From Intestinibacter sp. (lineage in GTDB: Bacteria > Bacillota > Clostridia > Peptostreptococcales > Peptostreptococcaceae), in the NCBI RefSeq assembly GCF_022780145.1, contig NZ_JALEXO010000153.1, positions 1-8,360 on the forward strand: DNA of 8,360 nucleotides. Direction: 5' to 3'. Position numbers and translations under genes: made by a program. Below, one piece after another: positions 1-6,552 of the stretch. The notes below the pieces were generated by a model that did not search any database, was not told the origin of the DNA, and saw only the letters and a program-made list of their open reading frames with translations. Numbering within the stretch: position 1 is the first letter of the stretch; each line of letters begins with the position of its first letter.

Positions 1-512
1 CCCATACCAACTTCAAAAGTATTTCCATATTTTTCATAATTACTTCTAAATTCTTTTTCTGTTAGTAATTGTTTTTCGTTTAATCCAGTTTCACCTGGAT
101 CTATAACAACATATGAAGCAAAGTATAGTATTTTTTCTAGAGATCTTGGTGACATATCAAGTAAAAGACCCATTCTACTTGGGATACCTTTGAAGTACCA
201 GATGTGAGACATAGGAGCTGCAAGCTCTATATGTCCCATTCTTTCTCTTCTTACTTTAGATTTAGTTACTTCTACACCACATCTATCACAAACTACACCT
301 TTATATCTAACTCTTCTATATTTACCACAATGACATTCCCAGTCCTTTTGTGGTCCAAATATTCTTTCACAGAATAAACCGTCTTTTTCTGGTTTTAAAG
401 TACGGTAATTAATTGTTTCTGGTTTCTTAACTTCTCCTCTAGACCATTCTCTTATACGTTCTGGAGAGGCTAAACCTATTTTTATCGACTCGAAATTGTT
501 TAATTCAAACAA
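1..512 (-). CDS. rpoC: RNA polymerase beta' subunit, N-terminal 170 residues (gene runs off the window)
   Basis: This is the start of the beta' subunit of DNA-dependent RNA polymerase, which forms half of the active-site cleft and clamp. I translated it by hand. The protein begins MFELNNFESIKIGLASPE, the usual beta' N terminus. The clamp zinc ribbon is present as C60-x-C62, then C75-x-x-C78, followed by the conserved VRRERMGHIEL and HIWYFKGIPSRMG segments. The reading frame is open to base 3, and the rest of the gene, including the catalytic NADFDGD motif, lies outside the window. The start is TTG at 510-512. It is the only start available, because an in-frame TAG (528-530) lies six codons upstream with no ATG or GTG between. 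An AAGGGAG ribosome binding site (521-527) sits 8 bases before it. rpoC lies 42 bases after rpoB with no terminator between, so the two are co-transcribed. Identity is certain; the TTG start is very likely. Confidence 0.97.
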   Translation of the reverse strand, partial: MFELNNFESIKIGLASPERIREWSRGEVKKPETINYRTLKPEKDGLFCERIFGPQKDWECHCGKYRRVRYKGVVCDRCGVEVTKSKVRRERMGHIELAAPMSHIWYFKGIPSRMGLLLDMSPRSLEKILYFASYVVIDPGETGLNEKQLLTEKEFRSNYEKYGNTFEVGM

Positions 513-527
513 GGAGTTCTCTCCCTT
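511..527 (-). promoter_or_regulatory. rpoC ribosome binding site folded into a small start-site hairpin
   Basis: The ribosome binding site AAGGGAG is followed by AGAACTCC and the TTG start. Read on the minus strand, AGGGAG (521-526) can pair with CTCCTT (511-516) across an AGAA loop (517-520): five Watson-Crick pairs and one G-T wobble. This would cover the whole Shine-Dalgarno core and the first two bases of the TTG codon. The sequence complementarity is visible; any effect on rpoC translation, such as dependence on ribosomes arriving from rpoB, is inference. Confidence 0.5.
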
Positions 528-554
528 CTATTTGATATTTATTTTATTATAAAA

Positions 555-3500
555 CTATATTTCAAAATCACTGTTGTCTTCATCTCCAAAGCCATTGAAA
601 TCAAAATTTAAATTATCATCTACTTCTTCAACATCATAATCAATGTCTTCTTCTATTAAATCTTCATCATCTTCATCTTCCATATCTTCAATAACATGAG
701 ATTCTTGTACTTCTCTCTCATCACTAATAAGATTTAATTCGAAGTTTCCATCAACTTCATCATCTATGTCTGTAGATTCTTTTACTTCTAATTCTTCATC
801 TTCTTCACTTAAAACTTTAACATCTAGACATAAACTTTGAAGTTCTTTTATAAGAACTTTAAATGATTCAGGTATTCCTGGTTCAGGAATATTTTCACCT
901 TTTACTATTGCTTCATAAGTTCTTACACGACCTACAACGTCGTCTGATTTAACTGTAAGTATTTCTTGAAGTATGTGTGCAGCTCCGTATGCTTCAAGAG
1001 CCCAAACTTCCATTTCACCAAATCTTTGTCCACCAAATTGAGCTTTACCTCCAAGTGGTTGTTGAGTTACTAGTGAATATGGTCCTGTACTTCTTGCATG
1101 TAACTTGTCATCAACTAAGTGATGTAGTTTTAAGTAATACATGTAACCTACTGTTATCTTATTATCAAATGTTTCACCTGTTCTACCATCATATAATGTT
1201 AATTTACCATCTCTTGGGTATCCTGCTTGTTCAAGAGCGTCCATTATATCACTTTCTTTAGCGCCATCAAATACAGATGTTGCAACATACCATCCTAGTT
1301 TCTTAGCAGCAAGTCCTAAGTGAACTTCAAGCACCTGACCGATGTTCATACGAGATGGTATACCTTGTGGATTAAGTACTATATCCATAGGTGTTCCGTC
1401 TTCCATAAATGGCATGTCTTCTTCTGGTAATACTCTTGAGATAACCCCTTTGTTACCATGACGTCCGGCCATTTTATCTCCGACTTTAATTTTTCTCTTC
1501 TTAGCTATATAACATCTAACTAATTCATTTACTCCTGGTGATAAATCGTCACCATTTTCTCTTGTAAATACTTTTACATCAACTATTATACCTGATTCAC
1601 CATGAGGTACTTTTAGAGATGTATCTCTAACTTCTCTAGCCTTTTCACCGAAGATTGCACGAAGTAATCTTTCTTCAGCAGTAAGCTCAGTTTCTCCTTT
1701 TGGAGTTACCTTACCAACTAATATATCTCCTGAATCAACTTCAGCACCTATTCTGATTATACCTCTGTCGTCTAAGTTCTTGATTGCACTTTCGCCTACA
1801 TTTGGTATATCTTTAGTTATTTCTTCTGGCCCTAGCTTAGTATCTCTAGCTTCACATTCATATTCTTCTATATGGATAGTTGATAATCTATCTTCTTTTA
1901 CAAGTCTTTCATTAATTAAAACGGCATCTTCGTAGTTATAACCTTCCCAAGTCATAAATGCGATTAAGCAGTTTCTTCCTAATGCTATTTCACCTAAATC
2001 TGTAGCTGGTCCATCAGCGATTACATCGCCTTCTTGTATTTGATCACCTTTGTTTACTATAGGTGTTTGATTTACACATGTACCATGGTTTGAACGCTTA
2101 AATTTAAGTAATTTATATCTATCTCTATTTCCATCTTCTCTTTTTATTACTATTTCATCTGCTGTTACTCTTTCTGCTATACCAGAATGTTTAGCAACAA
2201 CAACTGCTCCAGAGTCTTTTGCAGCTCTGTATTCAACTCCTGTACCTATGATAGGTGCTTCTCTTCTCATTAGAGGCACAGCTTGACGTTGCATGTTTGA
2301 TCCCATTAGGGCACGGTTGGCATCGTCGTTTTCAAGGAAAGGTATCATAGCTGTTGCTATAGATACAACTTGTTTAGGAGATATATCCATGAAGTCAACT
2401 CTTTCAGCAGGAACAAGTTCAACTGTACCATTTACAGTTCTACAAACAACCTTTGAGTTTACGAAGCTACCATCTTCATTTAATGGTTCATTTGCTTGCA
2501 CTCTTATGAATAAATCTTCTTCATCTGCAGTAAGATAATGTATCTCATCTGTCATCTTTCCTGTTTCTTTATCATATTTTCTGTAAGGAGATTCTATAAA
2601 TCCATATTCATTTATTTTGGCATAAGTACTCAATGAGTTGATAAGACCTATATTTGGACCTTCTGGTGTTTCTATAGGACACATTCTACCATAATGTGAA
2701 TGATGGACGTCACGCACTTCGAATCCAGCTCTTTCTCTTGAAAGACCACCTGGTCCTAATGCTGATAATCTTCTCTTATGTGTTAACTCAGATAATGGAT
2801 TTGTTTGATCCATGAATTGAGATAACTGTGAACTACCAAAGAATTCTTTGATAGCAGCTGAAACTGGTCTTATATTTACTAATGCTTGTGGAGTTATAGC
2901 TTCCATGTCTTGTACAGTCATTCTTTCTCTTATAACTCTTTCCATTCTTGAAAGACCAATTCTAACTTGGTTTTGTAATAATTCCCCGACACATCTTATT
3001 CTTCTGTTACCTAGATGATCTATATCATCTACGTTTCCTATTCCAAAGAATAGGTTGAATTCGTAACTTATAGAAGCGATTATATCATCTAATAATATAT
3101 GTTTAGGAATTAATTCTTTTCTTCTTATTCTTATACTTTCTTTTATTTCTTCTTCGTCACTACATTCGTCTAAAATTTCTTTTAAAGTAGGATAGTGAAC
3201 TTTTTCTTTTATTTTTAAATCATCTATGTCAAAATCTATATGTGCTTTTATGTCAACAAAGTTATTTCCTATTACTTTAACTTTCTTTTCATCTTCTGTT
3301 TTTATAGTAACTGCATTGATACCTGCATTTTGTATCTTCCAAGCATCATCATAGCTTATTTTTTCATCAGCTTTTACGAATACTTCTCCAGTTTCTGGAT
3401 TGATTATATCGTCATAAGCCACTCTATTCATTATTCTATAAGCTAAAGCAAGCTTTTTATTAAATTTATATCTACCTACTTTTGCTAAATCGTATCTTTT

Positions 3501-4283
3501 AGCATCAAAGAAAAGAGCATTTATTAATGAAGATGCACTTTCAACTGTTGGAGGTTCACCTGGTCTTAATTTTTTATAAATTTCAACTAGACCTTCTTCA
3601 ACATTTGTAGTGTTATCTTTTTCTAATGTAGCCATTAATCTTTCATCTTCACCTAAAAGATCTATTATTTCAGCATTTGAACCTATTCCTAACGCTCTTA
3701 ATAATACTGTTACTGGTTGTTTTCTAGTTCTATCTACTCTAACAGAAATAACATCATTAGAATCAGTTTCATATTCTAACCAAGCACCTCTATTAGGTAT
3801 AACAGTAGAAGATATTAGTTTTTTACCAGCTTTATCTCTCTCTTGTGCATAATATACACCAGGTGATCTAACTAATTGACTTACGATAACTCTTTCCGCT
3901 CCATTTATTACGAAAGTACCTCTCTCTGTCATAAGAGGGAAGTCTCCCATAAATACTTCTTGTTCTTTTATTTCTCCAGTTTCTTTATTAATAAGTCTTA
4001 CTTTTACTTTTAGAGGCGCACAATATGTAGCATCTCTTTCTTTACATTCTTCAATATCATATTTAGGCTTATCATCTAGAGAGTAATCTACAAACTCTAA
4101 TATTAAATTACCTGTATAATCCTCAATTGGAGAAATATCATTAAAAACTTCTTTTAAACCTTCTTCTAAAAACCACTTATAAGAATCTACTTGTATTTCT
4201 ATAAGATTTGGTAAATCAGCTATTTCCTTTATCTTAGAAAAGCTCATTCTCTTTCTCTTACCTATCGTGACAGGATATGGCAT
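555..4283 (-). CDS. rpoB: RNA polymerase beta subunit
   Basis: This is the 1242-residue beta subunit of RNA polymerase, the target of rifamycins and fidaxomicin. It starts MPYPVTIGKRKR at ATG 4281-4283, 8 bases after a GAGAGGTG ribosome binding site (4292-4299). The rifampicin-binding region spans about residues 483-514 with D492, H502, R505 and S507 all in the usual sensitive form, and S550 follows. The active-site motif KVGDKMAGRHGNKG carries K937 and K945, equivalent to E. coli K1065 and K1073. The switch-region residues Q1074 and V1143, changed in fidaxomicin-resistant C. difficile, are also unaltered. The large lineage insertions of E. coli beta are absent, as expected for Firmicutes. 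The conserved fold ends near 1157; residues 1158-1242 form a strongly acidic tail (41 Asp/Glu, 2 Lys/Arg). The gene has its own promoter upstream and is followed by rpoC. Nothing suggests a frameshift. Confidence 0.99.
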   Translation of the reverse strand: MPYPVTIGKRKRMSFSKIKEIADLPNLIEIQVDSYKWFLEEGLKEVFNDISPIEDYTGNLILEFVDYSLDDKPKYDIEECKERDATYCAPLKVKVRLINKETGEIKEQEVFMGDFPLMTERGTFVINGAERVIVSQLVRSPGVYYAQERDKAGKKLISSTVIPNRGAWLEYETDSNDVISVRVDRTRKQPVTVLLRALGIGSNAEIIDLLGEDERLMATLEKDNTTNVEEGLVEIYKKLRPGEPPTVESASSLINALFFDAKRYDLAKVGRYKFNKKLALAYRIMNRVAYDDIINPETGEVFVKADEKISYDDAWKIQNAGINAVTIKTEDEKKVKVIGNNFVDIKAHIDFDIDDLKIKEKVHYPTLKEILDECSDEEEIKESIRIRRKELIPKHILLDDIIASISYEFNLFFGIGNVDDIDHLGNRRIRCVGELLQNQVRIGLSRMERVIRERMTVQDMEAITPQALVNIRPVSAAIKEFFGSSQLSQFMDQTNPLSELTHKRRLSALGPGGLSRERAGFEVRDVHHSHYGRMCPIETPEGPNIGLINSLSTYAKINEYGFIESPYRKYDKETGKMTDEIHYLTADEEDLFIRVQANEPLNEDGSFVNSKVVCRTVNGTVELVPAERVDFMDISPKQVVSIATAMIPFLENDDANRALMGSNMQRQAVPLMRREAPIIGTGVEYRAAKDSGAVVVAKHSGIAERVTADEIVIKREDGNRDRYKLLKFKRSNHGTCVNQTPIVNKGDQIQEGDVIADGPATDLGEIALGRNCLIAFMTWEGYNYEDAVLINERLVKEDRLSTIHIEEYECEARDTKLGPEEITKDIPNVGESAIKNLDDRGIIRIGAEVDSGDILVGKVTPKGETELTAEERLLRAIFGEKAREVRDTSLKVPHGESGIIVDVKVFTRENGDDLSPGVNELVRCYIAKKRKIKVGDKMAGRHGNKGVISRVLPEEDMPFMEDGTPMDIVLNPQGIPSRMNIGQVLEVHLGLAAKKLGWYVATSVFDGAKESDIMDALEQAGYPRDGKLTLYDGRTGETFDNKITVGYMYYLKLHHLVDDKLHARSTGPYSLVTQQPLGGKAQFGGQRFGEMEVWALEAYGAAHILQEILTVKSDDVVGRVRTYEAIVKGENIPEPGIPESFKVLIKELQSLCLDVKVLSEEDEELEVKESTDIDDEVDGNFELNLISDEREVQESHVIEDMEDEDDEDLIEEDIDYDVEEVDDNLNFDFNGFGDEDNSDFEI

Positions 4284-4343
4284 TCACTTTTCACCTCTCA
4301 ATAATTAAAAATAAAACCCTTGTCATACTAAACGCATCTAATA

Positions 4344-4372
4344 ATTCTAGCATAACTTTGACTAAATTTCAA
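4344..4372 (-). promoter_or_regulatory. Sigma-A-type promoter for rpoBC
   Basis: On the minus strand there is a -35 box TTGAAA (4367-4372), a 17-base spacer and a -10 box TAGAAT (4344-4349), with the extended -10 dinucleotide TG one base before it. Transcription would start near 4337, giving a leader of roughly 54 bases before the rpoB ATG. It lies downstream of the rplL terminator, so rpoBC can be transcribed without rplJL. The boxes, spacing and position agree; there is no experimental start site here. Confidence 0.75.
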
Positions 4373-4502
4373 TATTTAGGACTATATAATTTAAAATTTA
4401 TATATTATTTTTTAAATAAATTATCACCTATATACTAAAAACCTGCTCTATTTAGTATGCACATAATATTACGTATTAATTCCATTTTTTCGTAATTTTT
4501 TC

Positions 4503-4565
4503 ATAAAGTTGAGAATAGAGAATATAATATCAAAAAAGATTTATATTCTCTATTCTCAACTTTAT
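4503..4565 (-). repeat. 25-bp perfect inverted repeat (long hairpin) in the rplL-rpoB spacer
   Basis: The arms at 4503-4527 and 4541-4565 are exact reverse complements, 25 of 25 bases. The 13-base centre can add three more pairs (ATC 4529-4531 with GAT 4538-4540) after a one-base bulge, leaving a six-base loop that is all A on the plus strand and all U in the rpoBC-sense RNA. No run of T follows on the minus strand, so it does not look like an ordinary terminator. Its length and perfection suit a double-stranded RNA processing site, such as the RNase III site in the same spacer of E. coli, but that role is inferred by analogy. A small degenerate mobile repeat is an alternative. Confidence 0.85.
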
Positions 4566-4590
4566 TTCTTAATAAATTAATTGTAACTCA

Positions 4591-4619
4591 AAAAAGGTGT
4601 CCTACCGAGACACCTTTTT
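4591..4619 (-). terminator. Intrinsic terminator after rplL
   Basis: An 11-bp perfect stem (GGTGTC/GACACC extended by five A-T pairs) closes a 7-base loop (4602-4608), with a T run on the 3' side in the minus-strand direction. It begins 10 bases after the rplL stop codon. The flanking A and T runs make it potentially bidirectional. In this position it probably ends most rplJL transcripts and lets only some polymerases through to rpoB. Confidence 0.9.
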
Positions 4620-4629
4620 CTTAAAAAAA

Positions 4630-4995
4630 TTATTTAAGTTCTACTGATGCACCAGCAGCTTCTAATTTTTCTTTTATTTGTTCAGCTTCTTCTTTAGAAG
4701 CACCTTCTTTAACAGCTTTAGGAGCGTTATCAACTACTTCTTTAGCGTCTTTTAATCCTAAACCAGTTATTTCTCTAACAGCTTTTATAACTCCAACTTT
4801 TGAAGATCCAGCAGCAGTTAATATTACATCAAATTCTGTTTTTTCTTCAGCAGCAGCTCCACCTGCAGCAGCACCAGCAACCATTACTGGAGCAGAAGCA
4901 GATACACCGAATTTTTCTTCTGCAGCTTTTACTAATTCATTTAATTCTGTAACTTTCATTTGTTCTATAGCTTCTAATATTTGTTCTATTGTCAT
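4630..4995 (-). CDS. rplL: 50S ribosomal protein L7/L12 (bL12)
   Basis: This 121-residue acidic protein is the mobile stalk protein that recruits initiation, elongation and release factor GTPases to the ribosome. The N-terminal dimerisation domain (about 1-30, MTIEQILEAIEQ) is followed by an Ala/Gly-rich hinge (about 34-50) and the C-terminal factor-binding domain (about 53-121). The latter contains the conserved helix region around K66-VGVIK-VRE-TGLGLK-AK, including K71, R74 and K82. A longer reading frame could begin at GTG 5004, but that codon lies inside the GGAGGTG ribosome binding site (5002-5008). ATG 4993-4995, 6 bases downstream of that site, is therefore the start. It lies 67 bases after rplJ, and a terminator follows directly. 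L10 and L12 form one complex, and the L10 leader upstream should control both genes. Confidence 0.98.
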   Translation of the reverse strand: MTIEQILEAIEQMKVTELNELVKAAEEKFGVSASAPVMVAGAAAGGAAAEEKTEFDVILTAAGSSKVGVIKAVREITGLGLKDAKEVVDNAPKAVKEGASKEEAEQIKEKLEAAGASVELK

Positions 4996-5062
4996 TTTTA
5001 GCACCTCCGAAATTTTTAATAATTTTTATTTTTTAATCTTATTTTCTAAATTTAACTGACAA

Positions 5063-5566
5063 TTAAGCTTCTTGTCCTTCTTTTTCTTTTATTAAAGCAT
5101 CTAATAAATATACAAAGTTTGACATTGGAGCCTTTAAGCTTCCAAGTAATTTTGCAAGAAGAACTTCTTTTGGTGGTATATTAGCGAACTCAACTATTTG
5201 AGCTTCGTTATAGAATGTACCTTCTACTACACCCATTTTTAATTTCATTTTTGGATGAGCTTCCATAAAGTCTTTTATAACTCTAGCTGGAGCTATTGGA
5301 TCGTCATAACCAAATGCTATAGCATTAGTTCCTACTAATAACTCATCGTTGAATTCTTCTATTCCAACTTCTTTAGCTGCTCTTCTAACTAAAGTGTTTT
5401 TATAAACTTTGTATTCAACACCAGCTTCTCTCATTTTCTTTCTTAATTCTGTAACTTCTTCTACTGTTAAACCTTTGTAGTCTACAACTATTGTAGAAGA
5501 TGATTTTTGTAGTTTTTCAACTATTTCAGCAACAACTTGTGATTTCATTTGTATAGCTTCTCTCAT
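5063..5566 (-). CDS. rplJ: 50S ribosomal protein L10 (uL10)
   Basis: L10 anchors L7/L12 dimers to 23S rRNA at the base of the ribosomal stalk. The 167-residue length is normal. The rRNA-binding N-terminal domain contains IVVDYKGLTVEEVTELRKKM (about 26-45) and the VEYKVYKNTLVRRA segment (about 50-63). The C-terminal helix that carries L12 dimers covers roughly 133-163 (EVLLAKLLGSLKAP and on). The start at ATG 5564-5566 is supported by an AAGGAGGTG ribosome binding site (5575-5583) 8 bases upstream. The gene sits behind its own consensus promoter and an L10 leader RNA. From the family's known biology, L10 with L12 binds that leader and represses its own operon. The protein shows nothing unusual. 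Confidence 0.98.
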   Translation of the reverse strand: MREAIQMKSQVVAEIVEKLQKSSSTIVVDYKGLTVEEVTELRKKMREAGVEYKVYKNTLVRRAAKEVGIEEFNDELLVGTNAIAFGYDDPIAPARVIKDFMEAHPKMKLKMGVVEGTFYNEAQIVEFANIPPKEVLLAKLLGSLKAPMSNFVYLLDALIKEKEGQEA

Positions 5567-5583
5567 CAGATGTGCACCTCCTT

Positions 5584-5740
5584 CACAAAAGTATATTTAC
5601 CGTACATAATTAAAAAAGCTTTTATTTCTAACATAATGCCAGACATAAAAGCTCTAGTTTCATTTATCTAAAACCTCGGCAGGAAATTAAGCTCTCGCAC
5701 CTACTGTCTACGGCAAATTTATTCGTTTTTAACATCAACA
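5584..5740 (-). ncRNA. L10 leader RNA (rplJL autoregulatory leader)
   Basis: The roughly 170-base leader upstream of rplJ has the conserved core of the ribosomal L10 leader family. GCCGTAGACAGTAGGTGC (minus strand, 5697-5714) is followed by CCTGCCGAGG (5674-5683). GTAGG and CCTGC within these can pair to close the L10-binding hairpin. In Bacillus subtilis the L10-L12 complex binds the equivalent leader and causes transcription attenuation. Here a terminator hairpin lies between this core and the ribosome binding site, which fits the same mechanism. The leader's 5' end is inferred from the promoter. Confidence 0.92.
5611..5653 (-). terminator. Attenuator terminator in the L10 leader
   Basis: On the minus strand, AGCTTTTAT (5645-5653) pairs perfectly with ATAAAAGCT (5617-5625), 9 bp. 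One mismatch and three further pairs (5627-5629 with 5641-5643) follow, leaving an 11-base loop. A T run (5612-5616) comes directly after. It sits between the L10-binding core and the rplJ ribosome binding site, so it can stop transcription before rplJL when L10 is in excess. I did not work out the competing antiterminator pairing. Confidence 0.8.
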
Positions 5741-5746
5741 AGAGTT

Positions 5747-5775
5747 ATTATAACATCCTTTTTGATTTATGTCAA
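5747..5775 (-). promoter_or_regulatory. Consensus sigma-A promoter for rplJL
   Basis: On the minus strand a perfect -35 box TTGACA (5770-5775) and a perfect -10 box TATAAT (5747-5752) are 17 bases apart, an exact match to the housekeeping consensus. Transcription should start near 5739-5741. The -35 box lies only 7 bases downstream of the rplA stop codon, and no terminator lies between, so transcripts from the rpmG-rplA operon may also enter this leader. Confidence 0.93.
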
Positions 5776-5782
5776 CAAAATA

Positions 5783-6481
5783 TTATTCAGTTACTCTTGC
5801 AGGATTTATTTTGATTCCAGGTCCCATAGTTGAAGCAACTGTTACGCTTCTTAAGTATTGTCCTTTAGCAGCAGATGGTTTAGCTTTTATTATAGCGTTC
5901 ATTAAAACTGAGAAGTTTTCAGTTAATTTTTCTCCACCAAAAGATACTTTACCTATAGCAACGTGGATTATATTGTTTTTATCTAATCTATATTCAACTT
6001 TACCAGCTTTGATTTCTTGTACAGCTTTAGTAACATCGAATGTAACTGTTCCTGATTTTGGGTTTGGCATTAAACCTTTAGGTCCTAATACTCTACCTAA
6101 TCTACCAACTACACCCATCATATCTGGAGTAGCAACTACTACATCAAAATCAAACCAGTTTTCTTTTTGTATTTTTTGTACTAATTCTTCAGCACCTACA
6201 AAATCTGCTCCTGCAGCTTCTGCTTCTTTAGCTTTATCTCCTTTAGCGAAAACTAAAACTTTTTTAGTTTTACCAGTTCCGTGAGGTAATACTATTGCAC
6301 CTCTAACTTGTTGGTCAGCATGTCTTGAGTCAACACCTAATTTTATATGAGCTTCAACTGTTTCATCGAATTTAGCTGTAGCTATTTCACTTACTAATGC
6401 TAAAGCATCTTTAGCATCATATAATTTTGTTCTATCTATTTTTCCTAATGCTTCTGCATATTTTTTACCTTTTTTAGCCAT
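5783..6481 (-). CDS. rplA: 50S ribosomal protein L1 (uL1)
   Basis: L1 forms the mobile L1 stalk that helps release deacylated tRNA from the E site, and in several bacteria it represses translation of its own operon. The 232-residue length is typical. Domain I is formed by the N- and C-terminal parts (about 1-67 and 160-232); domain II lies between. The family signature is visible at about 118-146, with TPDMMGVVGRLGRVLGPKGL followed by MPNPKSGTVT. The start is ATG 6479-6481. The ribosome binding site AAGGAGG (6493-6499) is 11 bases upstream, slightly long spacing. The 71-base spacer from rplK carries a likely L1-binding RNA site. The gene ends just before the rplJ promoter. Confidence 0.98.
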   Translation of the reverse strand: MAKKGKKYAEALGKIDRTKLYDAKDALALVSEIATAKFDETVEAHIKLGVDSRHADQQVRGAIVLPHGTGKTKKVLVFAKGDKAKEAEAAGADFVGAEELVQKIQKENWFDFDVVVATPDMMGVVGRLGRVLGPKGLMPNPKSGTVTFDVTKAVQEIKAGKVEYRLDKNNIIHVAIGKVSFGGEKLTENFSVLMNAIIKAKPSAAKGQYLRSVTVASTMGPGIKINPARVTE

Positions 6482-6499
6482 TTTTTATAATTCCTCCTT

Positions 6500-6540
6500 G
6501 TGGTTATTGTCGGCATTTGCCTCCCACTTCTAACGAAGTG
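6500..6540 (-). promoter_or_regulatory. Probable L1-binding mRNA site mimicking the 23S rRNA L1 stalk
   Basis: On the minus strand the rplK-rplA spacer reads GTGGGAGGC (6519-6527), AAAT, GCCGAC (6509-6514), AATAA, CCAC (6500-6503). GTGG pairs with CCAC and GGC pairs with GCC, giving two short helices around an internal loop. The L1-binding region of 23S rRNA, as I recall it, has the same blocks in the same order: GUGGGAGGC, then GCCGAC, then AUACCAC. A hairpin CACTTC-GTTA-GAAGTG (6525-6540) overlaps the first block, so the two folds exclude each other in part. The site ends next to the rplA ribosome binding site (6493-6499), where bound L1 could block translation. The sequence match is visible; repression is inference from known L1 autoregulation. 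Confidence 0.7.
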
Positions 6541-6552
6541 TCTAATTATTAA

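Larger units (their letters stand above)
4284..4629. other. Non-coding rplL-rpoB spacer
   Basis: This very AT-rich 346-base stretch contains no credible gene on either strand; the ybxB-type methyltransferase found here in Bacillus subtilis is missing. In the direction of transcription it holds the rplL terminator, a 25-bp perfect inverted repeat, an 8-bp inverted repeat (ATACTAAA at 4432-4439 with TTTAGTAT at 4451-4458), a sigma-A-type promoter and the rpoB ribosome binding site. The stretch 4373-4502 otherwise shows nothing I can assign. Confidence 0.85.

Noticed and set aside
977..1261. Plus-strand open frame of 94 codons inside rpoB
   Set aside because: It is antisense to conserved rpoB codons, its protein is low-complexity and resembles no known family, and it has no ribosome binding site of note.
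2293..3852. Three further plus-strand open frames (2293-2538, 3240-3446, 3610-3852) opposite rpoB
   Set aside because: All lie entirely within the conserved rpoB frame on the other strand and follow from its codon bias; no family resemblance.
4467..4496. Small inverted repeat ATTACG/CGTAAT and possible promoter boxes in the rplL-rpoB spacer
   Set aside because: Only 6 bp with a 17-base loop, in very AT-rich sequence; nothing distinguishes it from chance.
4996..5004. Longer rplL start (GTG at 5002-5004)
   Set aside because: The codon is part of the Shine-Dalgarno sequence of the downstream ATG, and the extra residues are not in the L7/L12 family.
5769..6284. Plus-strand open frame of 171 codons opposite rplA
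   Set aside because: It is a shadow of rplA. Its length comes from the codon bias of rplA, and the sequence shows no domain pattern.
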